64,000 nt of DNA, taken from assembly GCA_013396915.1 (NCBI GenBank), contig VWZL01000202.1, positions 262,749 to 326,748 of the forward strand, in the 5' to 3' direction. Under the pieces are notes generated by a model. The model ran no database searches. It was not told the origin of the DNA and saw nothing but the letters and a program-made list of their open reading frames with translations. Within the stretch, counting starts at the first letter, position 1; each line of letters begins with the position of its first letter. The translations under genes were made by a program, and so were the position numbers. The stretch is from Stercorarius parasiticus. Taxonomy: Eukaryota > Chordata > Aves > Charadriiformes > Stercorariidae. Shown piece after piece: positions 24,070 to 46,100 of the stretch.

Positions 24070-27000
24070 TAATCCAATACAAGCACCATGCTTAGCAAAA
24101 AAAGATTTGGTTTAAAGTAAACATGCAATGTGAACTAGCAGAGACTAAACAGCATATGGAAGTTTTACTGGTTACTGATTTTTTCATGGAATTGCCAAAT
24201 TCTCAAAACTGGCTGTGAACCTCTCGACCTTTTACCACCCACAGCACTGGTGCCAACCCTGACCTGTCACAGTACGTAAGTCAGAGTCTGGATCACGTAA
24301 CAAAAGCAGAGGTTTCACTGCGCCCCTTCTCACGTCCCATCACACCTCCATTTCACAGTTAACAGATGTACGTATCAAAAAAAATACATTGCATGACATT
24401 TCTTTGTTGAGCGCACTAAAGCGAGGAAATGAACTCCCTTGCTTTTGCATGTTTGATTCAGACCCCTGTTACCAGTTTAACATTGTTTCTGGACTAGCTA
24501 TTTTACAGTTAAAGATACAAAAATGTAATCCTGGTACAAATGCATAAGATACTCCTTTGGAGAAGTGAAGAGGTGTCAACACCCGCATTATTGCCTCCTT
24601 TGATAGATCAAAACAGCATTCAGGATACTAGAAACACGCTTAAACCATCAAATACTAGCATTTAATTTTTTTTTGTTAAAAAATATTCAAATAGTACAAG
24701 TCCATTTTATGGGCTGACATGCAAACTCATGCTTTAATTCAGCTTATCATCAATTAATAGGATTACAAGAGCTGTATCCCAGCCATCTATTCAATATTTA
24801 AAGCAAACCAGATTAATTGTGGCAGAAGTCTCCCTTTGAGAGACCTTTAACTCCAGGCCAAGGATTTTATAGCCAACTTACTAACTCCTGAAAAATAGGA
24901 GCTTACAATGGAAAATGCTGACTCTCAGACCTTTAGCTACAAAGGCTCCCATAGGTGCCATTAGTTAATTTATGTTGTCCTTTAGTCTGAACCCTCTTTA
25001 GAGATCTGAAAATTCAAGACAAACGTATGATTACAGATGGGCAACTCACTAGTAAAGCACAGTCAGAACATACTGGCCTTCTGAACATGGACACATCTGC
25101 CTCCCACTGATCGTAAGGGGAAAGCAGTATGGAAAATAAAGTTCTAAAGATAAGGTGGAAAAAGTATGTTACGAAAACAAATATCTGTGCAGGAAAGATT
25201 TTGACGTAATTAATGTCTTTGATCAAGTATTAGCACTACCTGTATCTCAAGAGCCTAGGACAGTAAGCAGCAGACACTTGTGTCAAAACACTGCATTAAA
25301 AAGGAAACCACAAACAAGCCCAGAACAGCAAACATCCTCTGCACACTCATTCTCCAAGTACCTGCACCTGCTTCCTCACTTCCACAGCTCAGCAAGGGGA
25401 AGGAGGTACAGCTTCCGAGCAAGGCTGTTTGAAGAATAATACTGGTGGGCTGAACAGCATCAACATCACCTTTCACAAGAAAGTGGGCTTTAATACTCTC
25501 ATCAGGATTTGTTTGCTTTCTACAGGACTTGAGGGGCAGCACCCAAGGCAGAAAGTCCTTAAGTGGAAGCAATAAGGACATCTGAAGTGAACCAAAAAGA
25601 ACTCAGACTGAAGATAAAGTCGTAAGTAGCATTATTTCCTCGGCAGAAGGTGGAGTGATCCAGAGATGAAGAATCAAATTCAACCATTTGACTGCAGCAG
25701 CTCCTCCCTTCTCTTCTCGAGACAGACAGGCCCCTTTTACAGTTATTTTTGTCAAGACCTGTGCAAGCAGCAGTTGGATGCTGGCAGCCCACCAGTGTAC
25801 AAAGTACAATGACAAAGATTATTAATCCAGTTTTCCCCACTGCAAATCAAGATGAACGTTACAAATGGCAGGTTCCATCTCACACACACTGTACTTTGAC
25901 ATGTCTTACCTTTAGCATAATGCCAACAAAACAAGATTCTTGCTGTTTCCAGACTGATGCTTAGAATTACAGTATTCTTTAAGCCAAAGTCTTATTTATA
26001 CAATGTTTGTCACAAAAGACATTGTTTTTATTGATCTGTAGTACAGAACGATCAAGCAACAGTTTCATAATCAACATTTTTTTGTCCAGGGAAATGAAAT
26101 TGTTTTTCCAGTTCACTGCACAGAAATTTAATTGTAATTACAAGCATTTCTTTCCTGCACTGAAAGATCAATTTAATTGGATCATTCTAACATGTATTTT
26201 GAAAAGCTCCTCTCAAGTCAGATTTATATACAAATAAATGCGCAGTAACATCAAACTAAGATGAGATCTACCAACACTGAGGACCTCTGCAAATGAATTC
26301 CTTGTGATCTCAGAGGAATTAGTGTTTTAACACTAACACAACATATGTTTGCAAACGAAAAATAAACCTTCTTTCAGCAAAGGTTTCACAGCATGAAATA
26401 CTGGCCTCCAAATTTAACACTGCATTCCTTCTCACCAAACAGATTTGTTAGGGCAGCTGTATTTTAAGGTACATTATCAACAGGAAGCTGCTCTTACGCA
26501 GATACTTGTTCAGCAGCACAACAAACACTCATGAGCAAGATAGTGAGATACTGTCACATGAGTACTCCTTTTGCCACTGCACAGGCTGAACATGTCCCGT
26601 ATCAGACAACTACTCTATTCAATATAAAACAGACCTGTAAAAAGACTGGTCATTTATAAAAGTTAAACACTGTTTTCACATTAGAATATTTGCTGTTTCA
26701 AAGAGATGAACCGTAAATAAATCAAATTATCACTTATGCAAAAGCTTTATCTGGAATGTAATTTTGACCAACAAGCAGTTAAGAAAGTTAGAGACTGTAA
26801 TTAAAGTACTCAAAAGCTATATGTGGCCAACTTTTATAACAAAAGGGATATAAATCATTCATTATTATGAAAAGCTTTAACCTCCTGACTCCTACAAATG
26901 GAGTAGATGACTGGAATTTCAAAGAAAATGAGGTTAGCTTTTTTTTTAAATAGATGTCAACTGCAACACTAGGCACTAGGAAAAAATGTTACTTGGATTC

Positions 27001-27867
27001 TTTACCAAAGTTTTTACCAAATTTGTAGTAAGTGGCAGTGTAAAATTCTCAAGTCATTTTAAAGCTAACAAATTAAAGGCACACAGTATTAACAGGTGTT
27101 CATATAACAGGAAACGAGCAAAGAGGTAAACTTCGTAACAGTGTAATAAGTTATAAATGCAAGACATCTGGTACAAGAGTAACCAGAGTTGTAATTCAGC
27201 CCTTAGTTATCACCTAGTTCCTGTAAGACTACATCAGCATGAGAACTGGACAGTCAAAGCTTTGCCCTGAAATTTAGTAAGATTGACTCAGTCAACTGAG
27301 GAATTACTGGAATGGTAAAAATTAGTTCCAAGAATTTGAGAAAGTTCACATGGGCTCAATGGAAAGTTAAATGGATGGATTTGCTGTACAAGCATTTTGT
27401 CTTTTTAATACTAAATGCTTCCAGGGAGTAGTTTTCAAAATTGAGAAGACATTAACTCAAAAAGTCTGAAAAGTAAGTGACAGTACACAGTTTCTGCATA
27501 TAAATGGCTAGTATATGTCATAAGGATGCATTTGTAGCTCAGAAAAAGTTAGCGTCAGCTTCCAAATTATGTTTGTAGATAATTATAAATCCAGAACTGA
27601 ACTATTTTAGTTATAGAAATATTAGTCACAAGAGTGCAAAAGGAGTCCCTGCAGAGGAGTATTCCCTTTTAACAGGTACAAGTAAGGAAACACCTGCAAA
27701 GATTGGTTACTTCAAGGAGACAGACCTGCTATTCTTTGCACAAACTTTGCACAAGAGATATACTGCAGGAGACAGATGTAAATACAGTGCATTTTTTAGA
27801 TGTAAGTATTCATGTCTGGTTCCAGTATTATCAGGATGGTACATAAATACTTATTACAGAGGTTTTC
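24064..27867 (-). other. GMFB: Probable GMFB 3' UTR
   Basis: AT-rich, repeat-poor stretch downstream of the GMFB stop codon with no open frame I recognise. Its extent is inferred from the polyadenylation signals at 26027-26032 and 24064-24069 on the minus strand. Confidence 0.5.
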
Positions 27868-37800
<9,933 letters not shown>

Positions 37801-38030
37801 CTTGCGCGCGCGCAACCGCCCAACCGCCGCCGCTCGCGCGCCAACAACGGAAACCACCACCCGCCGCCGCCTCCTTCTGACTGGGCTGCGCACCCCACTG
37901 CGCCTGCGCGGCCCAGACCCCGCCTCCCGCCGCTCCTCTGGCCAATCAGCATCGCCGCCACAGCCGGGCGGGCAGCGCCCCCCCACACCTACGGGTAGCG
38001 GGAAGGTTCAAGGGTCCGACTAGAGTGGCC

Positions 38031-38092
38031 CACGTGCCCCCGCGCCGCAGGGGAGGGAGGGGGTTAAGGGGCACGTGCCGCCGCGCCACGTG
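38031..38092. promoter_or_regulatory. Cluster of three CACGTG E-boxes
   Basis: CACGTG occurs at 38031-38036, 38072-38077 and 38087-38092, the last within CCACGTGACG. This hexamer is the core site of USF, MYC/MAX and TFEB-type bHLH-zip factors. It sits in the GMFB-CGRRF1 interval, 230-290 bases upstream of the GMFB ATG. Confidence 0.6.
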
Positions 38093-38117
38093 ACGCCCCG
38101 GCCTCGCACCCCGCTGC

Positions 38118-38190
38118 GCCCCGCCCCGTTGCCATGGCGCCGAGGTCCCGCCCCCCTCCTCCCCGCGGAGTCATGGCAACGGGGCGGGGC
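38118..38190. repeat. Perfect 19-bp inverted repeat with GC box and RFX-like half sites
   Basis: The arm at 38118-38136 (ending CCGTTGCCATG) is exactly reverse-complementary to 38172-38190 (starting CATGGCAACGG), with a 35-base spacer. Each arm carries a GC box (CCGCCCC) and GTTGCC, the half site of RFX X-boxes. Confidence 0.9.
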
Positions 38191-38575
38191 CGCGTGCAAG
38201 CGGCGGGCGCGTGTCCCCTCAGGGCCGGCCTGTCTTCGGCGGGAGAAATGGGCTCAGACGGGGGGATTCGGCTACTCAGCGGCTCAGGTGCCACCAGGGT
38301 GACAAGAGTTGTTTAAACCCTCATCCACATGCCGGGACGGGATATCAGACCGTGGGCGAGGTCAGGAGTAGGCCCAGGGCGGGTAACCATGGTTAGACGA
38401 GGCCATTGAGGCCTACTAGGAACTTCACATTCTTTACAAAAACACCAGAGAATACACACAGAAAAATGACTGTTAAAAAAGCCTCAGCTGGGATGCCTGT
38501 CTCAATAAACATGAAAAAAATTCAAGCATGAGGCAGAAAGGAGACTTGGTAAGTTCTGCTGCTCTTGGTACTTCT

Positions 38576-39262
38576 TGTAGTCGTGGTTTGAGCGACACGG
38601 GATTAATTTATCTTTCAGTAATTTTACTTTTCAGTAAAGTATCTTCTAATGCTTGGGAAAAGTGCACTTTTAGAAGACTCTAGTGTCTGAATTGGTGAAA
38701 ACATTTACTTTATAGCCAGCTCTGGTGTGTGGGTTTCAAGGTCTCAGTGTTTTCCAGCCCACCAGGTGCAGGGACGAGGAGGAGCGAGACCCGGGCACTT
38801 GCCCCAAGCTGCCAACAGGATTATTTCAGACCATGAATGTCACGTTCAATACAAATTACAAACTTTGCTGAGGAGTTCTCTCTCTCTCCCTTGATAGTGG
38901 TGGTCCAGAGAACTCCTTGCCCTGATGCCGGAGCCCTGAGCCCTTCCCTCCCCCCCGAAGCCGCAGCGCTCCCGGTGCCCCACATTGGCTGTCCCTGCTG
39001 GGAGTGCAGCCTCCTGCTGGTGGAATGGGCTGGGTATAGTCCTTGTGTATTCTGTATTGGTATCGGGATCAATGCTGGTTGTTTAGTATTATTAATGGTA
39101 GCTATTTAGTCTTATCCTATTGAATCTGTTTGTATTTCAACACTCAGGTTTCCTTGTTTTTTTCACAATTCCCCTTCCTGGGGGGGGTGTGGGGGTGTCA
39201 TCAGATGGGAGAATAATTATCTAAATGAGAATAAATTGTTGTGGGTTCCTCAAATCATAACA
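38576..39262 (+). mobile_element. Solo LTR, copy 2 (plus orientation)
   Basis: Same element as 17947-18625, with scattered substitutions and small indels, roughly 95% identical by eye. It starts TGTAGTCG and ends CATAACA, with AATAAA at 39230-39235. Flanks CTTCT (38571-38575) and CTTGT (39263-39267) may be a 5-bp target duplication with one change. It lies between the GMFB CpG island and CGRRF1, in CGRRF1 sense orientation, and ends 864 bases before the CGRRF1 ATG. Confidence 0.82.
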
Positions 39263-40046
39263 CTTGTTTATACAAGTTGAGCACAGTTCTGGAAGTAAAC
39301 CAGGATTTGGAGCTCACAAATCGCAAATACAAGCAGCGAGCGCAAGGCAGATGCTTCTGTTCCATAATAGGCTGTCGGTGGAGATGCTGGAGGAAATATC
39401 TGGCCTTTTTTGTGCTGTGACTGAGAAGAAAACGCTATCTTGGCAATCCTGAAACAGTGAAAATGAAAAATATCATTGCTTTGCTTGCTCAAAGAGAATG
39501 AAAGTATAGATGAAGGCTTCACATCTCAGATACGACCTCTTGTGAATTATATTAAAGACTTAAATGCTGGATCTATAAGATAAAATTGCAGTTTTTCAAC
39601 AGGAGCTTCAGTAAACACCATGAAGCGCAGGACTGTTGAGCAGCTGTTGAAGCGTCACTTAATCTCTGTGTGCTCTTAAATACAGCGCTTTCCTCGTGTG
39701 GTATTGTGTAGGCAGGGTGGTTATTCATATCAGGATGCAAAACATATTTGTGTAGTGCTATTTAATACTATTTAGCAGCATGCAGTGCTAATGCTATTTA
39801 GAATTAAAGATCACAGGAGGAATTTGGCAGCATCCCCTTTCCTCGAGGTCAGTTTTCCAAGTGACAGAGTTGCCACAGTTGAGGCATGGAGGTGTTTGAA
39901 GGCGGGTTGTGCCGGATGGGCACGTTCGCATTTGTTTTTGTTTTTTTTTTTTAATTATTTAAATACTTTGTGCAAATCCAGGCGGTGCCGCCCCCGGTCC
40001 CGCCCATCTCCGGGCAAGCTGAGGGCAATGGCTTCACTCGGCGGCC

Positions 40047-40056
40047 GCGCATGCGC
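40047..40056. promoter_or_regulatory. NRF-1 site in CGRRF1 promoter
   Basis: GCGCATGCGC, a perfect palindromic NRF-1 core, 71 bases upstream of the CGRRF1 ATG and inside a short CpG-rich block (about 39975-40330) that is the likely CGRRF1 promoter. Confidence 0.65.
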
Positions 40057-40126
40057 CCCGCGGCTGGACCCGGCGTTGGGGCGGTTGCTGTGGCCTGGCG
40101 CTTCCCCGCCGTGGGGGCTCGGCCCC

Positions 40127-43100
40127 ATGGCCGCTGTGTTCCTCGTCATGCTCTACGAGTACTCGCCGCTTTTCTACATCACCGTGGTGTTCGTCTGCTT
40201 CCTCGTCACCAGCGGCCTGGTGCTGGGCTGGTGAGTGCGGCGGAGGGGCCGGCTGTGGGGGCGGCCGGCACCGTCCCTGCCCGTGGAGGCCGGTCTGGGG
40301 CGATAGGCCTTGGCTACGGAGGTTTGGTGGTGTAATGAGGTGGTGTGGTGTGGGAGGGGGCTAATGGGAGCTGGCACCCCGTGGGGAATAGCTCTGGCGG
40401 TGTGGGGTGACCCTGGGGTGGGGCTGGCTGTGTGGGGCTTGGCAGTGGTCGGGGAAGTGGGGTTGTGTTGAAGAAAGGAGGGTGAGGAGGGCTAGCACTG
40501 GCCACAGGGGAAGAGGGGATGCTTCAGCACAAGAAGAGGATGAAAGCTGTGCGGAAAATAGGGTGACTGGGAGAGGAGCTGACCTGAAGTGAGGGGGTGG
40601 GGGTCAGGGAGGGCTGCTTCAAAGAAAAAGTTTGTCACTGTTGGAGATGTCTCAAATCTTGGTGGTAGATAAAATGAGCAGGTATTGAGTAAGGTGCCTG
40701 GTGTTACACTGGTTTGCAGCTAAATGTGCCAGGCTTTAAGGCAGGGTTGTTACTAATGTGTGAGAGGACCCAGAGCTGCTGCTGGGGCACCAGTCCGTTT
40801 CACTGCTGAAGCTCAGAGGAGAGGGTGTTTCAGGTGAACCAAACAGGGTGCTGGGACTGGGATGGGTAAGAGCCTTAAACAACTGATCTGTTGAAGAGTC
40901 TAGAGGGGTGATGAGTGGAAGACCCTCTCCTAGTTGTATTTGAGAGCGTTCAGCAAAGCAGGTCCCTGAATGTGCATCCATAGCACTGTTCTGTCTGTTT
41001 TCCTGCCGCTTTGGGAGTGTCTGTAAATGTAAATACAGATACTTGCCAAGTGGAGAGCATTGATTAGCAATCAAAATATTTTATGTGGGTATTACAGATA
41101 CACCACACTTGTGTGGCTTCTGCAGAGAATAAAACTGAGTTATTGTGTTGCCTCCTATAGGTTTAACATTAATACCTGTAGTGCTGTACTTCAGTGTTTT
41201 CCTTCATTTGTCTCTTTTTGAACTACAGAGGGTTTAGCTGTAGCTGTTTGTTCTCTTGGCAGCTTATAAATACGCTGCTTGACTTTTCCTTTAGTGCAGA
41301 GTTTTTCCCTTGTTTATATCACTTTGTTAGCTGCCACTGGCTCAAACGGATGCCGTCTATTGCTTTCGGTGTGAATGAGCATACCTTTTGATCTTTCCAA
41401 TATGCTTTGTGGAGAGTTTTTGTTCTTGTTTTGCATTGCCTCCCCTAGTGCTGGGTAGGTGGTAGTGAAGGCAAGACTGGTCTTTTTGTTGTCTTTTTGC
41501 TAGATGAAGCTCCACCTCATTATTTACTTGGAGAGATGTGGTAGAAATTATTTTCATAATTCTCCATCCCACTGCACACGACGGCATTATATTGCCATCC
41601 CCTTCTCTCCACTTTTCCTTTTTCACTTCATCAGTTCTTTAAAAATATTACCTTTACAAAAAAATAATACTGAATCATGATTCAAATAAACCTCCTGCAT
41701 GTATATCCCAAACCAGTGATCCTTTATCAATTTAATCGTTATTTATCTGCTTATAATAAATGCTTTGCAATCCCCTGCTGTAAAATGCCTGCAATGGCTG
41801 TGCCATAAGATCCCTACGTTTGCACATATGTCTATTGATGCTTTTTGGGCTACAGGGTGTGCAGAGGACCATCCAGATGCATATTTATTTCAGGATCAGA
41901 GATTCTAGGTGCATCTGCACTAGGTATTATTGCAGTTTATGTAAATATATGCAAGCTGTCTTCAAACTAGTTTGTAAAAGAACTGTTAGTCAAGTAGAAG
42001 CAGTAGCCAGGAGCTCAGCACATACAAGTATATGAGTGTGTGGCTAGTTACTCAGAGATATTTCCTGCTACCTTTGAACTCTGCTGTACCGTGGCTGTAT
42101 GACCAAGAGCCTCCAAGCAGCTTCAGTGTGTCTGCAGCTGCAGTTACAGTTTAAGTGCTCTTGAACTTACTCACGAAAACAACTTGATCCTTTATTTGCT
42201 ACACAGACTACTATAAATGCATATGGTGTCATATGAGCACATAATACTTGATATACTGCTGTAATGACATTTTGTTTCCCCCATCATTTTCAGCATCAAT
42301 TGTCAGTTTGTTTTATGGATGTGTTCATGATGGTGTCAGTCAGCCTGGAAAACACCAACTGCTTAGGAATGTTAATGTTTTCATTTGCAAAATCATGCAC
42401 TGATTTGCTGAGTGTCTGTTTTTATGGCCAGCCCTGGATACCTGTGGTTCTGCTCAGAGTCTAAGTGGGTTACCGCTCAAGTAGCTTTCCAGAGACAGCC
42501 CAATAGATGCTCTGGGCATGAGAATGAGGTGGAATTTAGATTAGCTGAATACGGCCCTGGGTGTTGTCTTTTTAGCTGGAGATGAATGCTCATATTAGGA
42601 GGAGCTACGGGCTCAGCACCTGTTTAAGGTCCGGATTGCTCTTTGGAGAAATTAAGTCATGAACAAAACCATTGGAAACTCCTGCCTTTTCTAAACTAGC
42701 ATTGTTCTGAATAAATTAGTTTTCCCTTATACCAGCTAATGATCTAGTCTGATAGACTATTAAATCATAAAATAATAACTGTATCTTTATTGATCCTTCA
42801 TACACTGAATACTACCTTAACATTTACAGAAGCACTGTACCTTATTGTTGAACAGAAAGGCCTTTCTGCCTTCAGCTGCTGCTAAAACTGTAGTAGAGGG
42901 TTTTTTCTATGGCTGCTTTTCATGGTGATTATCCTGCTGCTTTCGACCAGTGAAGAAAGTTTCCAAAGAACAGGGTTTTTACTTCAGAATCAGCCAGATG
43001 GTATAAAACAGGAGGCATCTTTATGTGCGGCTGGAGAGATTAGCTCCATTGAGTTTTGGATATTGAATAAGTGAAACAGCTGCTGCACCTGGTTTCTTTG

Positions 43101-46100
43101 TACGATGTTTTAATGGTGTACTTCATTACAGCCCCAGTGAAGTCAGCGTGGTTGTGTTTACTTGCATCGGACAGAGATTTGACCCTCCATGCGCACAAAC
43201 TAAGTATGGCTGAGTGCCCTAGATTATATCGTCGAAGAAATGCAAATGTTTCCATCAAAGTCTAGCAAACCAAAGGAATTTATCAAAGATGGAGTAATGA
43301 GTACTGACTATTTTCTGCCAGCTCAATCTCTTTCCTCTTTACTGTATCTGTGACACTCAGGCACGCAAGACGTAAATGTTAAAGGCAAATATTTGTTAGA
43401 CTGCCAGGCTATTGAGAATGGCTCTGAGAGGTTTTTTTCTGAAGTAGTTTCCTCAACTCGAAAATCACTTTTGACTGATGTCTTTCCCTGTTAGTCTTAC
43501 AAAGGGCACCTCTCCAACATGAATCAACAGAAAGGAGCCCAATGTCAGTAAAAGCTCTCTGCTTTTCTTCTTTGTTTGACACGCAGGAGTTGGAAAAGAT
43601 TTTAAACCTAGGAAAAAGTAGCAGTTAAGCCACAAAATTGTCTGTTTGGCTCAGAGCTGTATTGTACAGGAAGTTACTTTAGCCGTTTTCAAACTGATTA
43701 CATTGAAGTTGGTAGTGCCCTTTTCAGCTTGAGTTATTGATATGAGACCCATCTTACTGTAACAGCTGCTATTTCAGTGTACGAAATGGAAACAATTGAT
43801 GCAGGGAAGAGCTGATGCTTCATGCCATTCAGAGTTTTCCAGCACCCGATATGCTGATGACTGCATAAACCAAAATTCAAAGCCATTAAACAGGCCATCA
43901 CTTCAACAGTACAGGTGGCAGCGGCAAAAGCACAAATTCAGGAAAGCACAGCCTGAGCTAATTAATAACTGTTTTCTAAAATGCATTAACAAAAGACTCC
44001 CACAGCCTCTCCCTGTTGCCTTACTAATGAGACAGGACTGGGTTAATGCAGTTAAGGAAATCTCTTCAGTCTCTGAAGTAGTCTTCTGATTGCATATCTG
44101 GGACAGTTTCTCTAATCAGCTTTTGGTTATTGAAAGTTATTGCTATCGCTTATTAAAGAGTGAATTATTTTTAGCCAAGTGTAAAAGAAAGTCTGTTGTG
44201 GAGCTTGTTTTGTAGATCCTGATCTTCTGTAGTTGTTCTTTTAAAAGCCCCAGGCAATATGAAAATCTTGGGGTTTTTAATTGATGTCAGATCTCAAAAT
44301 ATTCTTCCTTGCTTTCTTTGATTTTGATTCATAGAGTGTTTAAAATTTTAAACGCCTTTGCTTTGTTATCCTCTTAAAGTCAGAATATCACTTGGTCTAG
44401 CATGCTAGTTTCAGCTTTGAAGGGGTCTTAGAGTCTTGGCTTTGATTCAAAGTCTTGAATATTTTACACTTAGGCTCTGCTTTGAGCTGTAATTGAGGTT
44501 TACATGGGAAATTGGGATCTTAGTCTCCCATAAAAACATCTCACTAGCTGTAGTTACAGCTAGAAATATCTTAGGGCTGAATGATTTACTCTAAGGGCTT
44601 CCCTTTGAGCACCCAGTCCATTAAGGCTGTTCCATCTTTGCAAGCTGTGATTTTCTTTTTTTTTTTTGTCCTGTGAAGGGATGTGCAGAATGTTGATTGG
44701 GAGAAAGCTCTGGCCAACCATTTACTGCTAGAGGGCATTGACCATTCTCATTAATTTTATTCTCTTTCTGGAAAGGTTGCAGGAGTAAAGTATTCCCCCT
44801 TTATAGACTTTCTGTATCGTTGCGAAGACTTCTACGTTCTGCCACAAAAAGCTGGAGTTGGTTTGGCAGGCTATGTTATGCATGCATCCTAGCAGAGATT
44901 CTGCGAAGCCAAGTTAACTCTATTTGTTGTGCTGCTTGCTATTTAGAGATGAAGAAAAATTCAAATGTGTCAACACTAACACTTAACCCACTTGTTCTTG
45001 TTTCATGTCTCATAGGTTTGGATTGGGTGTTCCTGTTATTCTGAGAAACTCAGAAGAAACAGAATCCAGCGCGAGAGTTTTGAAAAAGCGGATGAGACAA
45101 GTGAAGAATCCTTTTGGATTAGAAATCCCTCATCCTGCTACGGCTTCAGTAACAAGTCAGTGGATTTCTGATGTGCTTGATTTTTGTCAGTTTGGGTTCC
45201 TAAACTTAGTACTATGTTTTCTTGCTCTCCTTTTCCTTTATCAAAATTGCTCAGAACCATGTTTCCTCCCATCATTACAAAAGAAATAATTTTTATACAA
45301 CTTATAAATGCAGTGCTTTTAAAAGTGAAATGTTTAGGTGTTTAAGTACAGTTTAGTTCTTATTAATGAAACACTTCCTGCTGTAACAGATTTTTTAAGT
45401 AACAAAAACATTTGCAGATTACCAGCTGCTGTGGGTGTTCTTGTAAACTTTACAGAATTGTAGAATTCTATAGAATTCATTATAGAATATATGCCGCCCA
45501 CTTAAATCTAAGTCCAAAACTCCAGTGGTGTTAGGAAGTGCACTACTTGTAATAAATAAATAAATTTCCCTCTCTATCTGTGTGTCAATTGAAACTGAAT
45601 TTAAATATCTATTTGGATCAAAGTTCAAGTAGTTCCTATCATCCTTGAAATCACCCACATGAGAAGTGAAATTCATGCCCTCCTGTATCACTGGGGAGTA
45701 GTAAGCAAGGCTGAGCATCTTCTGCCAACACAGATGTAGAGCCGTCCTATGAATGAGAAAAGGGCTGCAGCAGTTTTATCCCTCCCCCAATGTAAAAAAA
45801 CCAAAACAAAACACACAAAAAAACCCCCAAAAAACCCACAAAACCCCAACAACTTAGTCTTCAGATAAATTGGATTTTTCATGAGGTTTGAGCACTTGAA
45901 TTTGGTGGGACTTTTTAAGTGTTCTGCTCCTGTTTGTCCAGTAAGTGTTTAGAAGTTAATGGGTGGGATATTTGATTTTTAGGAAAGAAATGGAGTGCAT
46001 AGATCCTCTTTTTGTCCTCCTTCTGCATGATCAAAAGCACCTTATTCTTTGAGACCAGAGAGGGTGTTGTAGGCCAGTGATCCAATTAATACCATTATCT

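Noticed and set aside
45463..45478. 16-bp palindrome as a regulatory site
   Set aside because: It lies in an AT-rich, octamer-like patch of an intron and may be a decayed repeat tail; nothing supports function.
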